Positions 1 through 12,473 of a stretch of DNA of 64,000 nucleotides are shown here, piece after piece. The DNA comes from Lingula anatina. Lineage: Eukaryota; Brachiopoda; Lingulata; Lingulida; Lingulidae. The position numbers and the translations under genes are program-made. The notes below the pieces were generated by a model that had not been told where the DNA came from, did not search any database, and saw only the letters and a list, made by a program, of their open reading frames with translations. The stretch is from the NCBI RefSeq assembly GCF_001039355.2, contig NW_019775537.1, forward strand, positions 249,351 through 313,350. Reading direction: 5' to 3'. Position 1 is the first letter of the stretch. Every line of letters starts with the position of its first letter.

Positions 1-755
1 ACCACATGTTGTGGGTGTTATTCCAATTACTGTCTATCTCCATCGCCATGTTCATCATCATTACCCACTTCAGGTCTGAGTACCATTGATGCATTAACAG
101 ATTGCCTTCATGTGAATGATAGATTGCGCGTCAATTTGTTCTGGAAAATCAACCTGGCGGTTTGTGAATAATGATCGTGATTGCATATGCTAAACGAGTC
201 TTAATTTTGGTGAACTGTTTTTTTCGCTGTAGTTATGTACTAAAATGAATTACAGCTTCATGTTTTATCAGCAACGTAGCTTTCTGAGCATAAACATAAT
301 ATGAGACAGGCAAAAATCCATGGAATTGACTTTCATTCACGTTGGGGAAGACAGAATATGTTCTTCTCGGGCTTCCCAGCCAGTATTTGGCTAAAAGCAT
401 ATGCATCGAACATGTCAGTCATCAAGTAAACGCAATAAATTAAAATGTAATGCGATGAGCGATTTGTACTCGAAAATACCGAAAATGAAGTGTTTTATTT
501 ATCACCACATGCGTGTTCTGAAAGATATTTGCTATGCCGTTGTAAAACCTCTATCTTTAGTTGTGTTCTTCGATGATTATATAGTTTTTTTATCAACATA
601 TATTATATATGTTAGTGAAGTCGCTGTCGTGCAGTTACGATTCCGAAAGATTTTTCTGAGAGTGATCCATTGATAGGTAGACATCAGTTTCAAAAACTGT
701 TTTAAAATACTAGTAACAAATTACTGAGGACGGTTCGTTGACTACGTGGTTTCGA

Positions 756-921
756 TATGACAGGAATGGTAGTCCTAGAAATGGAAGTCTGGGTTCCCAT
801 ATGATTAGTACAGGTTAGGATTGGTCGGAGTATTGGGATTAGTACATGGAACGAATCTCTCTTTTACGAAGTAATGGGAAAAGGACGACGATTCCTTACG
901 GACTACCATTCCTGTCACATA
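756..921. mobile_element. Inverted-repeat element with 18-bp arms (MITE-like)
   Basis: TGACAGGAATGGTAGTCC at the left faces its exact reverse complement GGACTACCATTCCTGTCA at 900-917. About 125 bp lie between, without coding capacity. Confidence 0.6.
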
Positions 922-3057
922 CGTTTGTGGACATTATTGTATAACTTTTCGTAAATGTCCTTAATGTGGTAATTATAGAAACACAAAGAATGATTCTGAT
1001 CGACAGAAGTAAAAATCACTTATATCAAATATTTTTGAAATGAAGAATTTCAAAACAATTCCATTTCAATTTATTTCATGAAATACTGAATTTTGCAGAC
1101 TAACCACTGATATTTTTTCTCTTTACGCTCCAAGAGAAATAACAGTCTTGTTTCGGTGCTTACCTTTTTTTTCTACGAAAGAGTGTTCACCTAAACATTG
1201 CCTCAAGAGATACTGAGTAGAATTGGCACTTTGTTCTGATATTTCAGTCGTACATGTAAGTAAAAGGGCATCCATCACTCTCTTATTAGGATGAAAAACA
1301 CAGGCTGGATGGTTTGAATAACTCTTAAAATGTGAAAGTGTGGGAATGCTAAGATAGCGTGGTGAGAATATTACGCAGTCAATAGCATCTTAAAATTACA
1401 GAAAAGTTTTGTTTTTAGATAGCTGTTACCCGGGGTTATCTTTAACGTATTTGATTACCAAAAGCTCCTTTCACTTGCTGTGCGTAACAGAACTTTAGCA
1501 CGTATGATTACTGTTCTTGGGGCTTCGAACCGCCAGGGCTTTGAAATTACACTCCTGGAAAAGTGCGGAAGAGATTTCGGCACTGTCAGAAACGGCTAGC
1601 CTCCAGCCTGTCGTACATCATTCTAGGAAACGGTAAAGATATGCAACTTCAAATAGGAACAGACAATTTAAGTCTCTTGCTGGGGGAATTGAAAGGAGGA
1701 ATCTGTCAAGAAGATCACAGCACAGTTGATCTATTCTTCACGTGTTTCCAGGTAATTGCATCTCTCAGAAAGGAATGCGAGGTCGCGCTGCGCGTGGAGC
1801 CGGAGGAGCGAGCCCTGTTTCTACCACACGGACTGGAGCAAACATGAAACAAACCTTGTTTGAATCGAGCTGGGCGAACTAACCCAGTTTGTATTATGAC
1901 ACCCCTAGAACAAACTGACCGCATTGTCTTATGGGGGACAACTTTCAAAATCCTTACCACGATTGTTAATTTAGTTAAAGAAATTACCTTGAGACTGGGT
2001 CGATCCAGATTTTAGGTCAAAGGATAGACTTTAAACCGGGCGTATTTACCTGTCAGTTCTCACCTCTCTGCAAGGTGATGTAGCGCAAGACAGATGGCTT
2101 TGCTTAGAGTGAGGAAGTGATTTAAATGATGCCAATTTTTACATCTGGGCCTGCACAGTGAAGGGTAAAAACTGTTTTCCTAGATAAATGTACTGAAAAG
2201 AGTTTTATGTGCCCTTTCCATTAATATCTCTGCAACATCAACGGAATTAATTTCCCCGGCCTTGCTCTTTATTTGAGCTAGGCCATGCGTTGCACTATAA
2301 AATGCCATTTAATACTCAAAACAAATTGGCAATTCAATTATAAAAGGCCCTTTTTACTGCCGAGTGATTGTTTTTACCTTTATGTGTAACCTCAGTAACC
2401 TCTCTATAATATAGTATTAGTAGGCGTACCATGACCCAATCCAAAAACATCGGGTCTTTTCTTCAGGCAGACTATTAGCATTCAGCTCTTTGGAACACTT
2501 ATTGAAAGTCAATGGATATGTTTCATTTGTGAAAACACAAAAATATAATAATAATAATCCATTTTATTTAGAACTATAGTACAAAAGTAATGTTTTTTTA
2601 ATCCAACTGCTTGTGTCCGAGTATTTTCATCGAAATGATACAGAGATTGTGAACAATAATGCATTTTTTCTGTGCATGCTGCCAATTTTCGCATCTTAAA
2701 GTTCAGTTTTCTTCTCTTAGTCTATCTGTTCATACACGTTTTTTCAATTTACTATCCTTGCAAACAGATCACCGACAAGAGCTCTTGCTGCATTACTTAC
2801 AATTCCCCTATGATTTGAATGATATTCTACCCAAATTGATAATATCTTACCAGCTGCAGCACTGTATTTGGTGTTTTGACTAACACACCCACCGGGTTTT
2901 GCTGATAAGGGGTGGGGGAGCACAAGGAAGAAAAGATTCCCTGCCTCTTGATCGGTTAAGCTGTAATACACCAGGGCGATTTCACTATTGTATGTAATAA
3001 TATAATGGATATTGCTTTATTTTTTGTCTCGATTTCTATGTTGTACTTTGAGTTTGT

Positions 3058-3079
3058 GGGGGGGGGGGGGGGGAGGGGG
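3058..3079 (+). repeat. Poly-G tract (16 G, then A and 5 G)
   Basis: An uninterrupted run of 16 G at 3058-3073, able to form a G-quadruplex on the + strand. Confidence 0.9.
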
Positions 3080-4605
3080 CCTGAAGCAAAGGGATACTCT
3101 AGGGTTAGGGAAGAATAATAAGATGGAACATACTTACAATCTAAAGTATTAAGTTTAAATTTATTTGGTTAAAATAGCGAGCCCATCGGAGCTTTGCCAA
3201 TGAAAACCTATACAAAATAAGAAAAAGAGGGTAATTAGAAGCATGAAAAAATGGCACACCCGTAGAAAAAAAACTGCCTACTTATTCAAAGCGATTTAAA
3301 AGAAACAAGATAATCCAAGGGGAATAAAATAAGAATTGAAAGGACAATGGTGAGTTTTACAAAACATTCCCATGTGCCTAAAAGCTGGGGTAAGAATGGG
3401 GCTTTAATGACGCAGGACATGATTTCATCAGACAAAATTAATTGATTGGTTGAAAGCGTGTTCGCTGAGATGGAGCAACATTGATTTAGAACTTTTAGTG
3501 ATGATCAAAAATAGATAACAGGTAATATAATAAACAAGTAATACAATTATGGACAAAATTGTTACAGGCCTACGCTGTACATCACATTGCGTCATGGGCA
3601 TGAGTGTTTTATTTTAACTTGACTCATTGCTGCTTGATTATGAGCAATAAAGCCATGTAATTTTTTTAAATAGCATACATAAAAAGAAAAACAAATCCCA
3701 ATTTTTATCTTATCCCGGAGACACAAAAAAAATATATGGATAAATGATGGGTCGGAAAACGTCAAAACATTGTTTGAAGGCAAAAACGAGAAGCCCGATT
3801 TCCAGTTGTGACGTCGACATCAGGTCACATGTTGACGTCATGCGCTGCCATGTGTTCAGTTGCAGTGCAACCTCCTGCATTGCTGGTTATACTGTTTGTA
3901 TGGATTTTAGGTGGCGACATCGGGCAATAAAAGTGTGATCACCCTGTAAGTTAACGTCCTTTTACAGAATTCCTTCATTTCTTTTTGAACTTTTAAAAGT
4001 CGATAGCTGTTTTTCTTTTATCAAAGGAAATAACAAGCTGATGTTCGAAAATAACTCTCCTTCAGTTCCACTAGGATACAGATTCATCAAAGTTGTTTTT
4101 ATTAGAACATTGCAGGTTGTATTCATCAGATTCAAAGGCAATCGCAGTAGGGGTGAATATGGTATGAATATTCAATCACACGTTATCTGATAAATCTAGT
4201 ACGCCGTGTTTCACTACTTATCAATCAAGAAAAAGGGATTTTAATTTTTTTTTATGATTTATAGCGCAAAAATGATAAAATGGCAGATAGCACAGGATTG
4301 TGTGCGGTCCCAAAGCATAATTATCTATGGACAAAATGCTCCACTGAGTTCAGTTGCAAAAACAGGAAACGTCAGATAAGGAAGTAACAGCGCGGAAAAC
4401 TCATTTGTGGAAAGGTATTACATTTTTATCTCCTTTCATCTTGATGTAACAGCGTTCGGTTCGGCTGAAATATTATCAAAGCGTCTGTTTAACGATTTTC
4501 ACCCCATAGAGGCGAGAGAACGCGACACCGATCTGTATTTTTGCGTAAATGGCGATTCTTTTTACATAATGGAATCTGATACCTGATATTTCTATGAATT
4601 TGTTG

Positions 4606-4772
4606 CAGGTCCGTAGCCAGGGAGGGTTCGGGGGTTCGAAAGAACCGCCCCTTTTGCTGGGAAAAGGTCCACTCTGTGTAAAATCTGAGCTAGGTACATG
4701 AAGTTTTTATGGGAAAAGGTCCACTTTTTCAGAAAAAGAACCCCCCTTTTGAAATTGCTGGCTACAGGCCTG
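4606..4772 (+). mobile_element. MITE-like element with GTAGCCAG/CTGGCTAC ends
   Basis: 167 bp with 15-bp inverted ends differing at two positions (CAGGTCCGTAGCCAG at left). It is internally G/C-biased, with GGTTCGAAAGAACC and two copies of GGGAAAAGGTCCACT. It belongs with the CCTGTAGCCA-ended elements. Confidence 0.6.
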
Positions 4773-6079
4773 TGTTGTTTTTAATGATGGACGTGATCGT
4801 GCGTCCAACAAAGCCGCAGCAGTACACCTTACATATGCAATGCTGCTTCCACATTAACCAGAATGTATTTCACTTGTTTGCCTGTTAACGAGTCAACTTG
4901 AAATGCTGGCTTATTTATTATTTATCTTCGTCAACTTTCATTATTTATTTCTTGCCTGATGCACCTGATCTTGTCATGTTACCTTATCCTTTTATCGCTT
5001 ATTTTGTACCTGATGTCTGGGTGCGACACATGGTAGCTGAGGACAAAAAGATTTTATCAAATGTTTACGGGTAAATAGGAAAAGAAAAACGTGAAACGAA
5101 TTGAAGCTTGACTATAGATGCACAAAACTGAACAGCCTCATTTTGAGTGTTTTTAAAATTGGAAGCAAAAACTACTGCGTAACTCTGGCAACAAGAAAGT
5201 TAAAATGATTTATTTCATCGGCTGTACTTAAGTCACCTGTTGGTTCCAAGTTCATCTGTATATTACAGTCGTTGTCACCAGAACCATCATTATCACACCA
5301 TTATATATAGCGTCGTCTCTAACACTTTAATCTAAACGACAAGAATTATGCGGGTTCTCGGCTTATTATAGCTTTTGCAAAAAAGACCCCTACATATCAG
5401 AAGCCATTGTATTATGCTTTATTTCACAAATAAATGATAATTAAAGTATCAAAATACATAAACCTGGCACAAAAGAAGGAAAACGGCAGTTCAGTACACA
5501 TGCGATGGCCTAAACTGCTGCTGCACAAAGCACCTGTCTGCGGTGTGCGGAGTAGGATATTGATGTTTTGATACACCTGGTCACTCTGTCCAGTGAGCCA
5601 CTGTCCGGCCACAATGGCCTTTCTGAGACCAATTACTTCATATCTTGCCACTCCTCCATGCAGACTTTGACATCTTAACAATGCCACGCAATGGGCAATC
5701 TCGCTGCAATGTGTTGTACATTCTCTCCTATCAATATTGTACGTGAGTGTCCGTGATACTGCCGTGGCCTAGCCTACAGCGTGACGTGAAATACCATGAC
5801 CCTTGATGACAGGTGTGGCATCATAGGGCACATAAGTTTATATACGTTCGATCAACTGCTAATGTAGGTTTCTGCTCCAGTAGCAGCCATAGCAATAATA
5901 TTTATATTGTATTATATAGTGTGTTTGCTTGGAGCACGCGCTTTCGCCGACTACACCCAGGGCCTTAAGGCTGCTGAATCAGGTGTACTCGGCGTTATGC
6001 AGTGCTAGAACAGCAGCGTATTCGTTTTTATTTCTGACTTAGAAAAAAGGGAGAAAACAGCGATTTGATTGGAAGAGCT

Positions 6080-6087
6080 TATATAAA
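6080..6087 (+). promoter_or_regulatory. Candidate TATA box
   Basis: TATATAAA followed 8 bp later by a GC-rich hairpin (6095-6117) and by an ATG with an open frame and donor site. The spacing fits a start of transcription near 6110. Confidence 0.35.
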
Positions 6088-6143
6088 CTCACAGCGCCGC
6101 TCGCAATAAGAGCGGCGTTCAGATTTGGTAAAACTCATCAGTC

Positions 6144-6244
6144 ATGAGTAGTCTCTCAAGTCAGCGCGGGGAGGCAGTGGCTAGGATATCTTCATCTACA
6201 GACGATAAACAAGCGCTCGAAAGAGTCGGCGTTATCTGGAGGAG
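6144..6244 (+). CDS. Candidate first coding exon, unassigned
   Basis: ATG at 6144 opens 33 codons (starting MSSLSSQRGEAVARISSS) ending in a good donor AG|GTAAGA, phase 2. A TATA-like box lies 64 bp upstream and the stretch is more GC-rich than its surroundings. I do not recognise the peptide. I found no matching downstream exon: the only phase-2 acceptor in the NHL frame (17260) lacks a pyrimidine tract. Confidence 0.25.
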
Positions 6245-8681
6245 GTAAGACCTTATGTGACTCTTCAAAAACAATTAACATAATATACTGTGGTGTACAT
6301 CATATACCGCAAGATGCATGACTGAAAGCGAGACCGTTACTTGTCAGTTACGGAGATTTGTGACAACCGATCGTTTCGTATTTGTCTAATACTGCTTTCA
6401 ACATTATGAAAGAGGGTTTCAGTTGGATTTCTACTTTGACCGGGTAAGCCATGGTTTGATTAGAGCACGTCTTCCTATTGTCTTTGCAGTTATCGAATAT
6501 TATGTAGAATAGCTATAGAAGCTTTGTACAGAGATAGTCTTCGTCATTTGGTTGATCGGTTTTTTACGCCTTTACTGCGCTAGTCATTAGTTGTGAAAAC
6601 AGCGCTGTTCATATAACCAATTTATTCTGACTGAAATGTGATGTCATCTGTCAATTTTACTTTATTATGACCTTTTTTATCTGCTTGGAGTGTAACAATA
6701 TAAATGTGTTGTTTAAAGAATTTCTATTTGACTATAGATATCTCTGTTAACCGCTAAATAATGCATTCATTTCTATTACATTATTGCCCAGTTAATGGGG
6801 TTAGGATTTAAAAAGGTTACTCTGTAATGGCCCAAAGCATTGGACAAACTCTCCACAAAATGTATGATTTATTTAGTTATTTATGGAAAATCGGGATCAG
6901 AGGCATAGGCGCCAAAATCGCCCAACTACAAATTATGTGTTCCCCACGTCTATTAGACGTTGGTGTATTCCTATAAGAGTCTCGAAATTTAGGTGAGCAG
7001 CCATTACCTGCTGAACCTTGAGTTTAAGTCTATTATTTTTCACTAATAACCCTCTCTCTGGAGGAGTGCATTTCCATGATGGATCAACAGGCGACTCAGC
7101 GGGGTTGCGAACACGGGTCATTCCACAAAAAAGTGAACATTGAACTACGTCAGTGACGCACAAATTGTGAGTAAGATATTCATCATTTTGGCTAGTGACA
7201 TTATTTACGCTGTTTTATACAACACTACCCTCCAATATAGAGAAAGGAGTAGCAATTCAAAAGCGATTTAAAACAAATATTACAAATAATGTTTGCGTCT
7301 CTGACGTGACTCAAATATTCACTTTTTTGGGGGGATTCACAGGTTATTTTATGAATCTACTGCAGAATACATCCACTATATTAAGATCTCCAGTTGCTAA
7401 TTGCCGAAGTACCTGTGTGGGTATAGTAATAACCTAAATTAAGTTGTTTGAGAAGTCAATTTCAGTTGCGTAACAAATATGAGGCAAATAAGGGATTGAA
7501 TCGGTTAGGATGGGCTTGAGTGTAAGAAATGACGGAGGCACCTGGTGCCATGAACTCGTACCGACAGCCGTCTCCCAGAACAAGCAGCACTTAACTCACA
7601 GTGCTCACCGATCTTGTCTCGCCAAAGACAGAACACGTGCATGTTAACGCGCGAAAATATTTTCAAACTGATATTTTAAAACCACACAGGCAATAGTTTA
7701 CACATGATGCGTGGTAAAAAATAAATAAATTGACTATCTGTTCAGCCGCCGGTTGATTTGTTCAAGGAGATATATAAACTCCGCATCTCCTTGGTTTGTT
7801 CAATTCGACATTTATCAAGTACAACTAGTTTCCGGCTCTAAAACATGCAGGTAACAATTCGTTTCCTGATAGGAAAGTAAATTGTCCTTTGGGATATGGT
7901 GTCTAGCTATCCCTGGCACTAGAGCTAAGTTGTTCTCTTGGGGTTGTGATTCCGACTGTTTGAAACGTGACTGCGGTACAGGCTTTAGGTACATTTGCAC
8001 GGCAAAACGGCTATCTTCGCTGTCGACTCATGGCTGAAATCATTTGGGAATCTCTTTTCTAAAAAAACGTTGAAATTGATAGATGTTTTCCATCTAAAAA
8101 TGTATTTTATATCTGAGACGGAAAATTACGGAATGTATGCCTTACTTCTACCCAGGATTCCGAAAAGTTTCGTGAAATGTCTTGCACTTTCGATTTGACA
8201 GCGATGATGGAGGTCTACATGAAACAACACACACTTCCTCTTACTTCCTCAGACAACACCTTGTAAAATCCATATAATTGGCATGTTTAGGATATTATCA
8301 GTGTTCTTCAAACTATAAAGCATATCCTCCAACATGGTGTAGGGATAATTTATTTCTAGTTGTTATTTATACTTGAATATAAATGGTCTATACTCCCTAT
8401 TCGCGGTTAAGAAACTAAACCTTTAGCATAGATTATGACGCATGTAGGGTGAGGGGGGGGGGCGGAAAGGTCCTAGGGGAGTTGTCCAAATAAAATATTT
8501 CGTATTTTTAGGTCTTACGTTAGATTTAAACCGTGTGGAAAACAAGGATGTGGTAGGGTGGGGAAGATACAGTGAAGGCTGGTCGACGCTTTAGTAGGGC
8601 TTTTAAAACTGTGGAGGAATGTATGAAAATTGAAGCCAACATCATTATTATTATTCTCATTATTTTGTTTCATCGTTTATA

Positions 8682-8716
8682 TATTTATTTATTTATTTAT
8701 TTATTTATTTATTTTA
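8682..8716. repeat. (ATTT)n microsatellite
   Basis: About eight ATTT units. Confidence 0.9.
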
Positions 8717-9645
8717 TTCTTGAACACATTAAGAGAACTTTGCTAATATATACATATTCATCATCGTGTTCGTATTAAATTGTCATGACGTTAACGCTAT
8801 TATTACAATCCGGAAAAATGGCAGAGAAAATCTAGGGGTCAGCAACGCGCCAAGGGATACATTGTATCAGCCATGAATACGCTTATGGAGTGGGCATAGA
8901 CATTGAAACGTTTCGAGTCGCTTCAAATTTCATGTCTCATATTTCGGTAATAGATAGATGGTAGTTGATAGGATCTTGACGATTAGAGATTTCTTAGCAA
9001 GTGCACCCGGGCTGACAACGCATCATTACACCAACACACTTAGTGACAAAAAAGGACGCGAAGTGCTTGTTTGCATGCAGATGAAAAAAAAAGAGACTTA
9101 ACGGTATTTTGCCGTATGTCTACATTTAACTGCTAGGATTACCCCTTATTGACAAGATAATTTGATGGAACACGAAAATAAAGTGATATAAAAAGATACC
9201 TTTGAACAAAGAGCCAGTTATAAATATGTCTACCCTGTAGGGGATATTGGTGGCCTATACACAGGACCATTTCGACGGCTTGTTAGTTGCATTATGAGTG
9301 ATTGGTTGACATTAAGTGGGAGACAGTTCACAAGGGTTCACATAATTTATTTCTCAGGTAAAAGGGTTAATACGCTGATGGAAATGTCATGAAACACGAG
9401 AAAGGACGCGATCACATACCGTAACGTCCCCCCTGGACCGGGTCACGTCAAACCAAGGACACACTTCTCAATTAGACTTATTGCTGTATTCAATTTAACG
9501 AAAAGAATTCAACAAACATTCTTAGAAAAAATATGTCACCAAAGTAGATTCATATTGAAGAAAAAAGACCTCGAACTTTAAAATTATGGTGAGCATCTTC
9601 TCCTATCAGATATATCTAAGTTCACTGATAAAATTTCGAACACAC

Positions 9646-9801
9646 GGTCCACAGACTGGGTGTGGGGCTGGGGTCGAAAGAACCAAGCTTTTGGGCGGAA
9701 AAAGTTTGTTCTTAATCAAGATTCTAGGCTCGACGCCATTTCTCAAAAAGGCCCACTTTTTCAGAAATAGAACTCAACTTTGAAATTGCTGTCTGTAGCC
9801 C
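9646..9801 (+). mobile_element. Decayed relative of the element at 4606-4772
   Basis: Shares GTCGAAAGAACC, a CCCACTTTTTCAGAAA block and the GAAATTGCTG end with the element at 4606-4772, but its termini are more worn. Confidence 0.5.
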
Positions 9802-11022
9802 TTAGTGAGGACTTAACAATGAACGCGTATGTTTACTGAGGACTCGTTAACAAAACTGGGTTGAACCTTTCCGTCTGAGTTCGTGGTGTCAACTAGCGGT
9901 TTTAGTTTTAGCCTATAGTATTCATTTATTTTGTCCAAACACAGGTGAATAGAAAATGAACTCAAGGCTTAAACTGCAATATTTTCGCCTTAAAATCACG
10001 TTTTGCAACCTGATTAGGCAAGGCAACACGGTAAAAATCAATGCCCGATATTGGACACTCTTTGTATTTCACGTCAAGAAGTTCGTGCTGAGATTTATGC
10101 TGTTCACATTCGAACGGTGTTTTATTCTTTCGGTTTTAGTCATATATTGTTTGGTTTCATTATATCTAGGGCTAGCATCGATTTACGCCTAGATTAGTTC
10201 GAACAAAGGAAATTGACGCAAACTGTTTTTAAAACATTTCCTTCTATTCTTTCACCCAGTGGAACTGTTGTATTGATTGCGGAGCCTAAAGCTGCATTAT
10301 GTTGTTGCGCTTTTTTTCGATTGGTCATAATGGAAGCAATGAAAGGTCAAATACCATTGGTTCTTGAGGACATGTGAGGGCACTTATTTAATTTGGAAAG
10401 AAAAACATAGACGCTCTCTTAAACTTTACGGTTTTAGGTCAGACAGAAAATACGATGTTCCGACTGAACGCCGCAGGCAGTGTGATACCTGGTTAAGAAA
10501 GCCCAGGTAAGTTTTACGACAGCGTCGCTGTTTAAGCTGCGTTCAGTAACAAATGTAAAGGTATTTTTTTAGTTCTGCGTAGACAGCTGCTCCACTTGTT
10601 ATCCACGTAAAAAATCCACAAATACCACATCAGCTGGCATTTGAGAAAGTAATTTGGCATTTCAACGGTCCATCAACTGATTATGGAGTAAGCAGCTCAT
10701 CTACCATTGATTAAATAACTGAGATTAGTCCTTGTCACCTGCCGTCTGTTAGGCTGGCGGGAAGGTGATTACAATGCTGATGGCAGCAGGAACGCGGTGG
10801 TGAGTGTTCTCGGTGCTGGGTTGCCTTTATGTTTGGATTCTTTGATTTCCTACTTGAACTCTGATTAAACCTTGTCCGTGGTGTAAGTTTCTCACAAGGG
10901 AACTAGATTACGTTATTTCTCTGTAGAATTTTACATTAGCTTCATATGCTATTATTGGAGTTTGCATTTAACAACAAAAATATGTATAGCGGTGACTTCG
11001 AAAGAAGTTCGTGTTGGATACA

Positions 11023-11045
11023 ATATTATTATTATTATTATTATT
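11023..11045. repeat. (ATT)n microsatellite
   Basis: Seven to eight ATT units. Confidence 0.9.
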
Positions 11046-12417
11046 TAAAATTTTATGATCAGATTCAAAATCTTTTCTCGTTTTCTTCACTGACACCTTA
11101 GCACAACCTTAGTCATAAAAATACTGTTTTGAAAAGTGCACATAAGTTTGGTATGTCAAATATAGCATTTATAGAAAAAAAACAAATTGCATATGAAGAT
11201 TTGGTGTTTTTCTGATGTTTGGACTGGAAAAAATGCTTTACTAATAGGTTTGCCTTTAAATAAATATATTTAGTTAATTCCCTTGCGAATGTGCAAGGAT
11301 GTGAGTGACCAGAGACCTTCTTAAACCACACAAAATGTATGACTAAGTTATAGTAATAAATAAATTGTTGTCGCTCAAGTGGGTTTAAGTTCTGGCGACG
11401 AAGACGAGATGTTTTTTTTTTTATTCAGAGCTTTATCAGCGATTTTACGTGGGATTTGGTAAAGTTATATAACTTTTGTCGTCTGTTTATATAAACATAA
11501 ATACTATGTGTTGGTGAAAAAGTGTAAAACCTAAAGTAATTTTACTGAATATTCATAGCGCAGAAGTAGGTAATTCATTTTATCAGTCACTCGTACCTCT
11601 ACGTAAAAATACACACGCACTAATTATAATGTGGAAAGAATACATTTGTCAAAGTGAGCAGAGTGCTTAAAATATATTACACTTTATCTGTCTGAAAAGC
11701 AAACCAAATACATTAAATGTCAACTTGTATGCGCAAATGCCACTATGATAAGCTTTGTAATAGCATCTCCAATACCTCTCTCGTTTCTGTAATATGCAGG
11801 GATTCCACATCATTTAGATACATTATCGTTAAAAGGGATAACTCGTTTTTTAATTAAACCGAGTAAGAGGTTATCAGAGAGCTTTTGTCAAATTGATTTT
11901 GTCGTATTGACATTAAACCTCACTTATTTACTTTCGAATGAAGTGCAAATAGACCAGCATATGCCAAGAGAAATCTAAATTTGCCGGAATTGGAAAGCAT
12001 TCACGTTTTTCATTTCCATAATTCCATGGATGCCAGCTTGAAGCAGACGTCAATGGGGGATTAAGTAATGTTCGCTGAATACAGGTCCAAAAGGCTTTGC
12101 TTTGCTTTCACAACTTAGATTCAACGACTCAGGGCCTAAACATGCCGCCCTGCCTGGACGTGATAAACACTCGACAAACCTGACAAAAGTATGCAATGGA
12201 AACCACTCCAGATCGTAGCTGAAACTGCATAACCAGCACCTGTATGTCACAGGCCAGAATATTACCCGCAAGACATCCAATGCTGTCTGAGTTGTGGACG
12301 GTAGGGTGGTAACCGTTGGAACGGTAAGGATGCAGGCAGACTTGGTGTAGGATGAGAACGTTGTCACGTTGTTCTGGCAAGCTATTTAGGGAAATGTTGC
12401 ATGCATACATTAGCTTT

Positions 12418-12420
<3 letters not shown>

Positions 12421-12470
<50 letters not shown>
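12421..12470. repeat. (AT)25 microsatellite
   Basis: Fifty bases of pure AT. Confidence 0.95.

Positions 12471-12473
<3 letters not shown>

Larger units (their letters stand above)
1..6079. other. Non-coding stretch, left end
   Basis: Apart from the inverted-repeat element (756-921), poly-G tract and MITE-like element (4606-4772), I see no supportable gene. Frames at 1563-1960 and 5424-5687 are in slightly GC-richer patches but show no recognisable motif or splice structure. Confidence 0.6.

Noticed and set aside
1563-1960. Overlapping frames on both strands in a GC-richer patch
   Set aside because: No known domain, no good splice sites and no promoter; probably chance or old repeat.
5424-5687. 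87-codon minus-strand frame
   Set aside because: No motif recognised; may be a decayed repeat, but nothing supports a gene.
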